Assembly: GCA_015689645.1 (NCBI GenBank)
Contig: WVSM01000002.1
Location: 310,001-374,000 of the forward strand
From: Rhodobacterales bacterium HKCCE4037
GTDB taxonomy: Bacteria; Pseudomonadota; Alphaproteobacteria; Rhodobacterales; Rhodobacteraceae
DNA length: 64,000 nt
Reading direction: 5' to 3'
Shown: positions 36,282-44,665 of the stretch, piece after piece
Numbering within the stretch: the first letter of the stretch is position 1
How the letters are laid out: each line of letters begins with the position of its first letter
Position numbers and translations under genes: made by a program
Notes under the pieces: model-generated
Told to the model about the DNA's origin: nothing
Database searches by the model: none
What the model saw: only the letters and a program-made list of their open reading frames with translations

Positions 36282-36513
36282 GGCGGTGCAAGAGGATATG
36301 GCTGTCGGATGTGTGATGGTCGGACCCAGCGTTTGTTCGACCTCAAACCTGCAAAAAACTCCGGCGAAACGCCAAGCCTTTCGGCGGAATTCTCGACAAC
36401 TTCGCAGGCGCTGCACAAAAATTGTGCGCCCGGCTCGGAGAGAAATCTGACGCGTGTTTCGGTTTACATGTGTGCCGGATGAAGCGTGCCTTGCCGGGGA
36501 GCGGGGCATCAGA

Positions 36514-37209
36514 TCAGAGGCTGAAGGCCTGCTGCACCTCGGCATGGGTGGTGTCGGCTTTGCGGGCATCGAAGCTGACCGCACCACGACGCATCACGTA
36601 GAACCGGTCAGCAAGGTTGTAGGCGAAGTCAAAATACTGCTCGACCAGCACGATTGCCATCTGCCCTTCATCGCGCAGCTGCGAGATGACACGGCCGATG
36701 AGTTGGATGATGTTCGGCTGAATGCCTTCGGTCGGCTCATCCATCAGGAGAAGTTTGGGCCGGGTCACAAGGGCGCGCCCGATGGCGAGTTGCTGCTGCT
36801 GACCGCCGGACAGATCGCCGCCGCGCCGGTTCTCCATATCCTTGAGAACCGGGAACAGCTCGAAGATCCGGTCGGGCACAGCGCGCTCTCCGGGCGGAAG
36901 GCAGGCCAGCCCGGTCTCCAGGTTCTCGCGCACCGTCAGGAGCGGAAAGATCATGCGTCCCTGCGGCACGTAGCCGATGCCCGCATGGGCCAGCTTGTGC
37001 GCAGGCAGCTTGGTGATCGTCTCGCCGTCCAGCACGATCTCGCCGCCGGACGCGGGATGTGTCCCGGAAATCGCCTTCAGAAGCGATGTCTTGCCAACGC
37101 CGTTGGTCCCCATGATGCAGGTGACCTCGCCGGTCGCCGCCTGCATCGAAAGACCATTGAGGATCTGGCTGCCGCCGTAATGCAGGGTAAGGTCCTTGGT
37201 TTCCAGCAT
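36514..37209 (-). CDS. urtE: Urea ABC transporter ATPase UrtE
   Basis: 231 residues, an ABC ATPase of the branched-chain amino acid/urea type (LivF-like). Walker A GTNGVGKTS at 34-42, signature LSGGQQQQLAIGRAL, Walker B LLLMDEPTEGIQPN. It energises urea import with UrtD. It follows urtD by 3 bp; about 230 bp separate it from ureD. Confidence 0.95.
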   Translation of the reverse strand: MLETKDLTLHYGGSQILNGLSMQAATGEVTCIMGTNGVGKTSLLKAISGTHPASGGEIVLDGETITKLPAHKLAHAGIGYVPQGRMIFPLLTVRENLETGLACLPPGERAVPDRIFELFPVLKDMENRRGGDLSGGQQQQLAIGRALVTRPKLLLMDEPTEGIQPNIIQLIGRVISQLRDEGQMAIVLVEQYFDFAYNLADRFYVMRRGAVSFDARKADTTHAEVQQAFSL

Positions 37210-37212
37210 CGC

Positions 37213-37953
37213 TCAGCGTCCCAGGTAAACTTCGATGACCCGTTCATCGGCCATGACGTGATCGAGCGAACCCTCGGCGAGGACGGAGCCTTCGTGAAGG
37301 ACGGTCACCCGGCAATCGAGGCGACGGACGAATTCCATGTCGTGTTCAACGACGACGACCGCATGACTTTGCGCGAGACGTTTGAGCAGGGCGGTCGTGT
37401 GTTCCCGTTCCTCGGTCGTCATGCCCGCCGCAGGCTCATCGACCAGCAAGAGCTTCGGGTCCTGCGCGAGCAGCATCCCGATCTCCAGCCATTGCTTCTG
37501 CCCGTGGCTCAGGATGCTCGCCGGGTCCTCCAGGCGTTCGGTCAGGCCGATCTCATCGGCGATCTCCGCGATGCGGGCGCGGTCGTTATCCGTCACCCGG
37601 TCGAAAATCGCGGCCATCGGACCGCGTGGCTTCTTGAGCGCGACGCGAAGATTGTCCCAGACACTCTGGTCCTCGAACACGGTCGGGCGCTGGAATTTGC
37701 GGCCGATCCCGATCTGCGCGATCTGCGCTTCGGATTTCGACAGCAGCGAATGACTCAGATCGCCCCACTTCACCGTGCCTTCGTCTGGTCGGGTCTTGCC
37801 CGTCACAATGTCCATGAACGTGGTCTTGCCTGCCCCGTTCGGCCCGATGATCGCGCGCAACTCGGGCAGGCCGATCTCGAAACTGAGATTGTTGATCGCC
37901 CTGAACCCGTCGAAGGTTACGGAAATGCCCTGAACTTCCAGAAGGCTGCTCAT
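37213..37953 (-). CDS. urtD: Urea ABC transporter ATPase UrtD
   Basis: 246 residues from ATG 37953 (MSSLLEVQGI), which overlaps the urtC stop by 4 nt. Walker A GPNGAGKTT at 37-45, signature LSHGQKQWLEIGMLLA (the GQKQWLE form is typical of UrtD), Walker B LLLVDEPAAGMTTEE. LivG-like partner of UrtE. Confidence 0.95.
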   Translation of the reverse strand: MSSLLEVQGISVTFDGFRAINNLSFEIGLPELRAIIGPNGAGKTTFMDIVTGKTRPDEGTVKWGDLSHSLLSKSEAQIAQIGIGRKFQRPTVFEDQSVWDNLRVALKKPRGPMAAIFDRVTDNDRARIAEIADEIGLTERLEDPASILSHGQKQWLEIGMLLAQDPKLLLVDEPAAGMTTEEREHTTALLKRLAQSHAVVVVEHDMEFVRRLDCRVTVLHEGSVLAEGSLDHVMADERVIEVYLGR

Positions 37954-39113
37954 GTCCTGTCCTTCCGCACGATGTAATCGACCAATCCGCCAAGGCCCTT
38001 GGGTGCGAACAGCGTGACCAGCACGAAGCCGAGTCCCAGCAGAACCGGCCACCAGTCGACCCATTCGATCGTCATGAAGCCAAGGTTCACGTCTGGGGCC
38101 CGACCACCGGTGAAATAGGTCGACAGCAACGACACGACAGCGGCGCCGATGACGGCACCGTAAAGCCGCCCGCGCCCGCCGATGGCGACCCAGACGGCAA
38201 GGTAGATCGAGGCAATCGGTGCGATCTCATCCGGGTTGATAATGCCCGCCTGAGGGTAATAGAGCGCGCCGGCGACGCCGCAGAGAACGCCGGTCAGGGT
38301 GAAGACGAAGAGCTTGTAGGCCTCCACCTTGTAGCCGAGGAAGCGCACGCGCTGCTCGTCGTCACGGATGCCACGCACGATGTTGCCGAACTTGCCCGAC
38401 ACGAGCCACGCTGCCCCGATATAGGTCAGCCCAAGCGCCAGCGCCGAGGCCCAGAAGAACCAGATCGAAATGCGGTCCTGGCCGATGCTCTCAGCACCGG
38501 GGATGTTCTGAAGGCCCGAGAGGCCATTGTTCCCGCGCAGTCCGGTATCGTTCTGGAACAGGTAGAGCGACAGGGCGAGGGTCATGGCCTGCGTCAGGAT
38601 CGACAGGTAGACGCCGGTCACACGGCTGCGGAAGGCGAGCCAGCCAAAAACCAGTGCCAGCAAGCCGGGCACGACGACTATCAGCAGGAGGCTCAGGAAC
38701 AGGCTGCCCGATGCGGCCCACATCCACGGCCAGTCCTCGCCTCCCACGACCGAGAAGATCTGCAGGGCCGTCGCCTCGCTGACCTCGGCTTCCGTCGGTG
38801 GAATCACCTGGTTGGCCAGGTTCGCGCGCACCACGGCCTCCGTCCGAGCGGTCATCAGCCACATGCCGATGCCGTAGCCACCAAGCCCGAAGAAGGCGAA
38901 ATGCCCGAGGCTGAGGATGCCGCAATAACCCCAGACGAGGTCCATCGCCAAAGCGGCGAGGCACAGGCAGAGCGTCATGCCAAGCACCTTGGTGAAGCTG
39001 ACCGAAATGGCACCGGTGCCATAGGCCTCGGACATCACGGTCACCAACAGCGCGAACAGCGCGAGGATGCCGATAAAGATCGGGACGGAGCGGTTGCGTG
39101 TGAAAATCGACAT
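37950..39113 (-). CDS. urtC: Urea ABC transporter permease UrtC
   Basis: 387 residues from ATG 39113, with GAGG 5 nt upstream and a 4-bp gap to urtB; an earlier in-frame ATG overlaps urtB. About ten hydrophobic segments and the permease signature (MDLVWGYCGILSLGHFAFFG) of LivM-like proteins. Forms the inner-membrane channel with UrtB. Confidence 0.94.
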   Translation of the reverse strand: MSIFTRNRSVPIFIGILALFALLVTVMSEAYGTGAISVSFTKVLGMTLCLCLAALAMDLVWGYCGILSLGHFAFFGLGGYGIGMWLMTARTEAVVRANLANQVIPPTEAEVSEATALQIFSVVGGEDWPWMWAASGSLFLSLLLIVVVPGLLALVFGWLAFRSRVTGVYLSILTQAMTLALSLYLFQNDTGLRGNNGLSGLQNIPGAESIGQDRISIWFFWASALALGLTYIGAAWLVSGKFGNIVRGIRDDEQRVRFLGYKVEAYKLFVFTLTGVLCGVAGALYYPQAGIINPDEIAPIASIYLAVWVAIGGRGRLYGAVIGAAVVSLLSTYFTGGRAPDVNLGFMTIEWVDWWPVLLGLGFVLVTLFAPKGLGGLVDYIVRKDRT

Positions 39114-39117
39114 GGCC

Positions 39118-41079
39118 TCAATCCCCCGCCGCACGTCCGCGCAGCGCGATGATGCCGCGTGGCCGGAACTGAATGAACAGGATCACGAACAGGATCATGT
39201 AGGTCTGCGCGGCCAGCGTGTTCGTCGGGTTCAGCCATTCGATGGCCTTCTGAAGCGACCCGATCATGCCGGCACCGATCAGCGTGCCGAAGATGTTGCC
39301 GACACCACCGACAACCACTGTCATGAAGCTCTGCACGATGTAGTTGGAGCCCATGTCGGGCACGACCTGTGCGAAGAGGCCGATGGCGACCCCTGCGACG
39401 CCAGCAATGCCGGACCCAAGTCCGAAGGTCAGCATGTTGATCCGGTCGGGGTTGATCCCCATCGAAGCCGCCATGGCGGGGTTCTGGGTAACCGCGCGGA
39501 CCTCCAGCCCCAGCCGGGTGCGATTCAGGATCAGCCAGAGCATCACGAAGAAGATCACGCCGAGAAGGAAGATCGCGATCCGGATCGACGAGATCGAGAT
39601 GACATCGTTGATCGTGACCGACCCGGCCAGCCAGTCCGGCGGCGTGAAGGGGCGAGCTTGTGTGCCGAAAATCTGGCGGATGATCTGTTGCAGGGCAATC
39701 GAGATGCCGAAGGTCGCCAGGAGCGTTTCCAGAGGGCGATGGTAGAGCCAGCGGATCACCGCGCGCTCCATCAACACCCCGAGCGCGAAGGTGACGGCGA
39801 AGGCAAGCGGCAGGGCCACGGCAATCGACAGCGTGTAATCGGCGATGAGCGTCTGCACGACGTAGCCGGTGTAGGCGCCGATCATGATGAACTCGCCATG
39901 CGCCATGTTGATGACGCCCATTACGCCGAAGGTGATGGCCAGTCCGATGGCGGCGAGGAAATAGATCGAGGCGAGCGAGATGCCATCAAGCGACAGGTCG
40001 AAGAACCGGTAGACCCCGACGCGCGTTTCGATGCTGTCGAGGGTTGCGCGGGCGGAGTCGGTTACGGCAGACGACGGTTCGGTATAGGCATCGTAAAAGA
40101 CGTGGCTCTCGATGGCGGCATCCACCTCGTCCTGTGTGGGCAAAGGCGTGGCGATCCCTTCCGCAACCAATGCGTCATAGGCCGCATCGCGTGCGGTTTC
40201 GGTGTTGAGCGTGGCGACGGGGACACCACCGACACGACCGTCGACGACATTGGCGGCAAGGACGTCTCGCTGTTCGGTACGCGAGATGAGTGGCGGAGCC
40301 AGGTCGGCCGCAACCAGCATCGCATAGGCGTCTTCGATGCTCAGCTGATCGCTGCCCGGTGTCAGAACTGTCGCGACATTCGCATCGTCAGGCAGGACAT
40401 CGGAGACCTCGCGCGAGGTGGAGAGCAGCCGGTTCAGCGTGGCCCGCGCATCAAGGCTGACATTCCCGTCCAGAGATCGGATCGCTTCGACCCGGGCGGC
40501 GTCGTCCTCGGCGAACGCGATGATCAGTCCGGGAAGCACAACTTCGAGGCGGGCGCGAACGGCGGGGTCTTCTTCGGCCTCAAGTCTAGCCCGGACCATT
40601 GGGAGGTAGCTTTCATCGGGGTCGTTCGCGATGGCGCTCAATGCCTCGAGACGTGTCGCAGGGTTTTCGGCGCCGAGTTGGAACTGGACCAGCGCGCCCC
40701 CGATCACGCGCCGCACGCCGCCGTTCGGTCGCAGTTGCGTGACCTCGCGCGAACCGGCGGTTCCGATGGGCTCTCCGCTTTCGATATCAAGCAGAACAAG
40801 TGGGTCGGCATCCTCATCTTCGACATAGACAAAAAGTCCGTCGGCATCTCTTTGGTAGGCTTCGCGGTTTTGCCAGCGCGTCAGAAACCCCGGCAGAGCG
40901 GGATGGTCCGTCTCGACGAGTGCAGTGAGCGTCTGTCCCACCGTGCCGCGTGACGGGTCTGCGATCTCTTCGGCATGTTCCTGAAGGATGTCCTGAAGCG
41001 AGGCGTCCTGTGCCGAAGCAGTGGCTGCCAGACAGAGGGAAATCGCCAGGGTCATGGCGGCGCGCAGAAGGGTTTTCAT
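39118..41079 (-). CDS. urtB: Urea ABC transporter permease UrtB with long N-terminal exported domain
   Basis: 653 residues from ATG 41079 (MKTLLRAAM). Signal peptide at 1-22, then about 320 residues of soluble, HEAT-like helical sequence (ATRLEALSAIANDPDESYLP), and from about residue 350 a LivH-like permease domain (FGVMGVINMAHGEFIMIGAY). The N-terminal extension is known in proteobacterial UrtB proteins and should lie in the periplasm near UrtA. Operon urtABCDE. Confidence 0.94.
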   Translation of the reverse strand: MKTLLRAAMTLAISLCLAATASAQDASLQDILQEHAEEIADPSRGTVGQTLTALVETDHPALPGFLTRWQNREAYQRDADGLFVYVEDEDADPLVLLDIESGEPIGTAGSREVTQLRPNGGVRRVIGGALVQFQLGAENPATRLEALSAIANDPDESYLPMVRARLEAEEDPAVRARLEVVLPGLIIAFAEDDAARVEAIRSLDGNVSLDARATLNRLLSTSREVSDVLPDDANVATVLTPGSDQLSIEDAYAMLVAADLAPPLISRTEQRDVLAANVVDGRVGGVPVATLNTETARDAAYDALVAEGIATPLPTQDEVDAAIESHVFYDAYTEPSSAVTDSARATLDSIETRVGVYRFFDLSLDGISLASIYFLAAIGLAITFGVMGVINMAHGEFIMIGAYTGYVVQTLIADYTLSIAVALPLAFAVTFALGVLMERAVIRWLYHRPLETLLATFGISIALQQIIRQIFGTQARPFTPPDWLAGSVTINDVISISSIRIAIFLLGVIFFVMLWLILNRTRLGLEVRAVTQNPAMAASMGINPDRINMLTFGLGSGIAGVAGVAIGLFAQVVPDMGSNYIVQSFMTVVVGGVGNIFGTLIGAGMIGSLQKAIEWLNPTNTLAAQTYMILFVILFIQFRPRGIIALRGRAAGD

Positions 41080-41150
41080 GGGGAACGGCCTGCTCATGAA
41101 GAAGTCTTGGCGGGCCGCACGAGGAAGGCGGCCCGCCGCAGTAGGTCAGA

Positions 41151-42416
41151 TCAGTAGTTGGACTGGATCTGGACGCAGGTCTCGGTCTCGGTGTTGTACA
41201 TGCCGCATCCGAGGCCCGGCCAATCGCTGACGAGAACGGCCGATTCCGGCAGGAAGTCGGTCCATGCGTCACCCGGAACCGGATCGGTCTGGCTGATGAT
41301 CGAGAACTGGCCATCGGCCTCGATCTCACCGATCAGAACCGGTTTGGTCAGGTGGTGGTTCGGCAGCATCTCGGCGATTCCGCCTGTCAGGTTGGGCACC
41401 TGGATGCCATACATCGCGTCGCGGACCGCGTCGACGTCCGTCGTGCCGGCGGCCTCGACCGCCTGAACCCACATGTTGAAGCCGATGTAGTGGGCTTCCA
41501 TCGGGTCGTTGGTCGGGCGGCTCTCGTCGCCGATGAATTCATGCCAGGCGGCGATGAATTCCTCGTTTTCCGGCGTGTCGGCGGACTGGAAGTAGTTCCA
41601 CGCGGCCAGGTGGCCGACCAGCGGGCCGGTATCCAGACCGGCGAGTTCTTCCTCGCCCACCGAGAAGGCGACAACGGGGATGTCGTCGGCTTCGATACCG
41701 GCCGCGGCCAGCTCGTTGTAGAAGCCGATGTTGGCGTCACCGTTGATGGTCGAGATCACGCCGACCTGCTGACCGCCTTCACCCAGCGCCTGAACATCCG
41801 CCACGATCGACGACCAGTCGGAATGACCGAAGGGCGTGTAGTTGACGAAGATGTTCTCCTGCGGGATGCCCGCGTCGAGCAGGTATTGTTCCAGGATCCG
41901 GTTCGTGGTGCGCGGGTAGACGTAGTCGGTGCCCAGGAGCGCGAAGGTTTCGACGCCGAGTTCTTCGAGGAAGTAGTCGACCGCCGGGATCGCCTGCTGG
42001 TTGGGCGCGGCACCGGTGTAGAACACGTTGCGCGAGCTTTCCTCACCCTCGTACTGGACGGGGTAGAACATCAGACCGTTGAGCTCTTCGAGCACCGGCA
42101 GAACAGACTTCCGCGAAACGGAGGTCCAAGCGCCGAAGATCACATCGACTTCATGCACGGTCAGAAGCTCCCGCGCGCGTTCGGCAAAGAGCGGCCAATC
42201 CGAAGCCGGGTCGACGACGACAGGCACGATTTCTTCCCCAAGCAGACCGCCAGCGGCGTTCTGCTGCTCGATGAGCATGAGCATCACGTCGCGCAGCGTT
42301 GTTTCGGAAATGGCCATGGTGCCGGTGAGCGAGTGCAGAATGCCGACGCGGATTTCTGCGGTCGCGGCATGCGCCGAAACCAGCGAAAGCGCGCTGGCGA
42401 GAAGCAGTTTTTTCAT
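41151..42416 (-). CDS. urtA: Urea ABC transporter substrate-binding protein UrtA
   Basis: 421 residues with a signal peptide (about 1-20). Mature start EIRVGILHSLTGTMAISET and the core AWTSVSRKSVLPVLEELNGL, plus FYPVQYEGEESSRNVFYTG, are typical of UrtA. Periplasmic urea receptor. First gene of the urea locus, 71 bp upstream of urtB, and divergent from a LysR-type regulator. Confidence 0.96.
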   Translation of the reverse strand: MKKLLLASALSLVSAHAATAEIRVGILHSLTGTMAISETTLRDVMLMLIEQQNAAGGLLGEEIVPVVVDPASDWPLFAERARELLTVHEVDVIFGAWTSVSRKSVLPVLEELNGLMFYPVQYEGEESSRNVFYTGAAPNQQAIPAVDYFLEELGVETFALLGTDYVYPRTTNRILEQYLLDAGIPQENIFVNYTPFGHSDWSSIVADVQALGEGGQQVGVISTINGDANIGFYNELAAAGIEADDIPVVAFSVGEEELAGLDTGPLVGHLAAWNYFQSADTPENEEFIAAWHEFIGDESRPTNDPMEAHYIGFNMWVQAVEAAGTTDVDAVRDAMYGIQVPNLTGGIAEMLPNHHLTKPVLIGEIEADGQFSIISQTDPVPGDAWTDFLPESAVLVSDWPGLGCGMYNTETETCVQIQSNY

Positions 42417-42447
42417 GGGTGTCCCCTCAGTCCTAAGCAGGTGCTAT

Positions 42448-42464
42448 TTTGCAGGTGCAGCATT
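42448..42464. repeat. 17-nt repeat, copy in urtA promoter region
   Basis: TTTGCAGGTGCAGCATT at 42448-42464, 32 bp upstream of urtA, recurs exactly at 44515-44531 in front of the glucosylglycerol operon. Contains the inverted element TGCA-GG-TGCA. Possible binding site for a shared regulator. Confidence 0.5.
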
Positions 42465-42475
42465 ATGGATACGGA

Positions 42476-42503
42476 TTGACGTGATGTTGTCTGCCGTTAT
42501 TTA
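42476..42503 (+). promoter_or_regulatory. Candidate promoter of the LysR gene
   Basis: TTGACG at 42476-42481, 16 bp, then TATTTA at 42498-42503. The spacing is one short of ideal and the -10 is imperfect. It would place the start just before the palindrome at 42516-42530. Confidence 0.3.
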
Positions 42504-42515
42504 TGCGCCCCTGTT

Positions 42516-42530
42516 GTGCAATTTTTGCAC
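42516..42530. promoter_or_regulatory. Palindrome, likely LysR operator
   Basis: GTGCAA-TTT-TTGCAC, a perfect 6-bp inverted repeat that contains a T-N11-A LysR-type core (T42517, A42529). It lies between the divergent urtA and LysR genes, 18 bp before the LysR start. Confidence 0.5.
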
Positions 42531-42547
42531 CGCTAAATGGGGGTGCC

Positions 42548-43423
42548 ATGCGACACCTGAAAATGTACCGGGCGATCCAGATCATTCACCGGTCTGGGTC
42601 CATTCGGAGGGCAGCGCAGGATCTTGCCATCTCACCGTCCGCTCTGAACCGTGCCGTCCAGGCGTTCGAAGAAGAACTGTCCTTCACCCTGTTTCAAAGG
42701 ACGGCGAACGGCGTCGAACTATCCGAAGCCGGAGAACTGCTGCTGAATGTCATCGACCGTCATCTGGTGGAGTTCGATGAACTGCAACGTCAGCTTGGGC
42801 GCCTTCGCGATGGGGAAATGGGCGATCTGCGGATAAGCGTCGGCACTGACATCCTCGGGGGCGAGATCTCGGAAGTCATTTCCGACATGGAAACGCGGCA
42901 CCCAGGCATTTCCATCGAAGTTATCAGTGATGATGGCATCGGCGGGCTGAAGTCCCGCCAAACACAACTTGCGCTGCTGACCAACCCGGCCACCGACGAC
43001 GCGGTCGAAGTCATCCATGCGCAGTCGGTTCGATTGGTGGCCTGGCACAACGCAGCAGATGGCGCGACGCCGTCGAGTCTGTGGGACATCGCTCAATCCC
43101 GCGTCCTCCTTCCGGGCGAAGCGACGGGTTCTCGAACGGCGCTTAGCCACGTGTTCCGGCGCAATCGCATCACTCTCGGGAAGACCTCTTCGCTGCCTGC
43201 ATCGCAAGTGCCGGACTATCTTCGCCGCCCGGGCAAAATCGCCTTGTTTCCCGAACTGGTGATTTCCCGGTCCGAAACGAGCGTGCCCTTGAGGGATTTG
43301 CCGGTGAACTTGGGTACGGTGCAGTTCTGCGTGCTGCGGTCCGCACGCGTGCCGCTAACGCGGCCCGCACAGTTGTTCCTGACATTGCTTCAGCTTCGCC
43401 TGGTGGAGGCCACCACCGAATAA
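42548..43423 (+). CDS. LysR-family transcription regulator divergent from urtA
   Basis: 291 residues from ATG 42548 (MRHLKMYRAI) with a G-run just upstream; an earlier in-frame ATG at 42503 would cover the palindrome and is not preferred. The N-terminal helix-turn-helix (GSIRRAAQDLAISPSALNRA) is followed by a LysR effector domain (ISEVISDMETRHPGISIEVI). Divergence from urtA suggests control of urea uptake; that target is inferred. Confidence 0.85.
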   Translation: MRHLKMYRAIQIIHRSGSIRRAAQDLAISPSALNRAVQAFEEELSFTLFQRTANGVELSEAGELLLNVIDRHLVEFDELQRQLGRLRDGEMGDLRISVGTDILGGEISEVISDMETRHPGISIEVISDDGIGGLKSRQTQLALLTNPATDDAVEVIHAQSVRLVAWHNAADGATPSSLWDIAQSRVLLPGEATGSRTALSHVFRRNRITLGKTSSLPASQVPDYLRRPGKIALFPELVISRSETSVPLRDLPVNLGTVQFCVLRSARVPLTRPAQLFLTLLQLRLVEATTE

Positions 43424-43429
43424 TGCCGG

Positions 43430-44323
43430 TCAGGCGGCCTGATTATCCGGCGCCAGCACACCGAGGCTTTGCAACAGGTCAGCGCACTCAGCATCTTGGG
43501 CCGCAAGCTCAAGCGTCGCGGCCAGCATGCCGACCTTCGTACCGCAGTCAAAGCGCTTGCCTGAATACCTGAAACCGACCAAGCCCACACGCTCGACACC
43601 GCGTGTAATGGCATCGGTCAACTGGATCTCACCACCTGCGCCGGGTTTCTGCGTCGCAAGTTCCTCGAAAATCGACGCGTCAAGCACGTATCGGCCGACA
43701 ACAGCTTCGCGCGACGGAGCCTTCTCTGGCTCGGGCTTTTCGACCATGCCGTCGGCGCGGATCAGTTGACCGTCGCGAGCTGTCACAGACAATACGCCGT
43801 ACTTGCGCGTGTCCGCTGCGGGCACTTCCATCGTGGCGACCATGTGGCCGGCATCGCTGCGGCCGTAATTCGACACCATCTCGGACAGAGCGCCCGGCGG
43901 TCCGAGGATCAGATCATCGGGCAGCAAAATGGCAACGGGGCCGGGCAGGACGTGGTCTCGCGCGCAGAGCACGGCGTGCCCAAGCCCCAGAGGTTTCTCT
44001 TGCATGACGAACACGACATCATCTTCCGCCGGAGAGAGGGCAATCTCTTCCAGTTCGGCCGCGAGATCTTCCTTACCACGGGCCGAAAGCGTGGCGCGCA
44101 GGCGGGCGTCGTCCATGACGTGACGCTCAATCGCCTGTTTCGAAGGGTGGCTGACGAAAATCAGGCGTTCGATACCGGCCTCTCGGGCCTCGTCGATGGC
44201 ATACTGGATCAGGGGTGTGTCGAGAACCGGCAGCAGTTCCTTGGGTGTCGCTTTCGTGGCTGGTAGAAACCGGGTCCCCAGGCCTGCGACCGGAAAAATA
44301 GCTGTTTTGACCTGTTCTGACAT
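43430..44323 (-). CDS. galU: UTP-glucose-1-phosphate uridylyltransferase
   Basis: 297 residues. Nucleotidyltransferase signature GLGTRFLPATKATPKELLPV at about 15-34, and KPEPEKAPSREAVVGRYVL later on. It makes UDP-glucose from UTP and glucose-1-phosphate. Divergent from the glucosylglycerol operon and convergent with the LysR gene (6-bp gap). May supply sugar nucleotide for envelope polysaccharide or for the neighbouring operon. Confidence 0.95.
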   Translation of the reverse strand: MSEQVKTAIFPVAGLGTRFLPATKATPKELLPVLDTPLIQYAIDEAREAGIERLIFVSHPSKQAIERHVMDDARLRATLSARGKEDLAAELEEIALSPAEDDVVFVMQEKPLGLGHAVLCARDHVLPGPVAILLPDDLILGPPGALSEMVSNYGRSDAGHMVATMEVPAADTRKYGVLSVTARDGQLIRADGMVEKPEPEKAPSREAVVGRYVLDASIFEELATQKPGAGGEIQLTDAITRGVERVGLVGFRYSGKRFDCGTKVGMLAATLELAAQDAECADLLQSLGVLAPDNQAA

Positions 44324-44350
44324 CTCTTTTCACACCTCTTCATAATGCTG

Positions 44351-44379
44351 CGCTGCAACGTCAATTAAGGGTTGCAGCG
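44351..44379. promoter_or_regulatory. 9-bp inverted repeat upstream of galU
   Basis: CGCTGCAAC (44351-44359) and GTTGCAGCG (44371-44379) are perfect arms 11 bp apart, 27 bp from the galU ATG. Could be an operator, or a hairpin in the galU leader. Confidence 0.4.
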
Positions 44380-44393
44380 GATTTGTCAAAAAA

Positions 44394-44409
44394 CGACATA
44401 CGAATGTCG
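44394..44409. promoter_or_regulatory. Second inverted repeat in galU-gpsA gap
   Basis: CGACAT-ACGA-ATGTCG, perfect 6-bp arms. It lies between the galU-side repeat and the terminator-like hairpin. Candidate operator. Confidence 0.35.
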
Positions 44410-44429
44410 CTTGTGATACATGGACGCCC

Positions 44430-44458
44430 AAACATTGGGCAAAGTGCCCAGTGTTTTT
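44430..44458 (+). terminator. Terminator-like hairpin in the leader of the glucosylglycerol operon
   Basis: A 12-bp stem (44430-44441 with 44445-44456, one G-U pair, AAG loop, core TTGGGCA/TGCCCA) runs straight into TTTTT (44454-44458) on the plus strand. This is the form of a rho-independent terminator. No gene on the plus strand ends here, so it would belong to a short transcript or act as an attenuator about 207 bp before gpsA. Confidence 0.5.
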
Positions 44459-44514
44459 CCCATTCGCTATGCAAACGGTGGGTATGACGGACGGTTCCAT
44501 CGCAAGGACAGGTA

Positions 44515-44561
44515 TTTGCAGGTGCAGCATTGACCTGAGCCGATCGAGGTGCAGATTTGAC
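44515..44561. repeat. 17-nt repeat plus tandem AGGTGCAG-N2-TTGAC elements
   Basis: TTTGCAGGTGCAGCATT at 44515-44531 matches the copy near urtA. The sub-element AGGTGCAG-N2-TTGAC occurs at 44520-44534 and again at 44547-44561, 27 bp apart. Both lie within 150 bp of the gpsA start. Candidate tandem activator sites. Confidence 0.5.
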
Positions 44562-44665
44562 GGTATGACGATACTTTGAACGACACGACGTCCGCTGCTT
44601 CAGGCGGGCATTAGGTTGCGCGTTTCTGCTCCAACCTGTCACTTTTTCTAAGTCGGGAACTCAGT

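Noticed and set aside
35478-36587. Longer UreD of 369 residues
   Set aside because: The extra N-terminus overlaps urtE and does not resemble UreD; the conserved region begins at about 36281.
39067-40953. 628-residue plus-strand frame opposite urtB
   Set aside because: It mirrors urtB codons in GC-rich DNA, is rich in Asp/Arg/His repeats and has no domain pattern.
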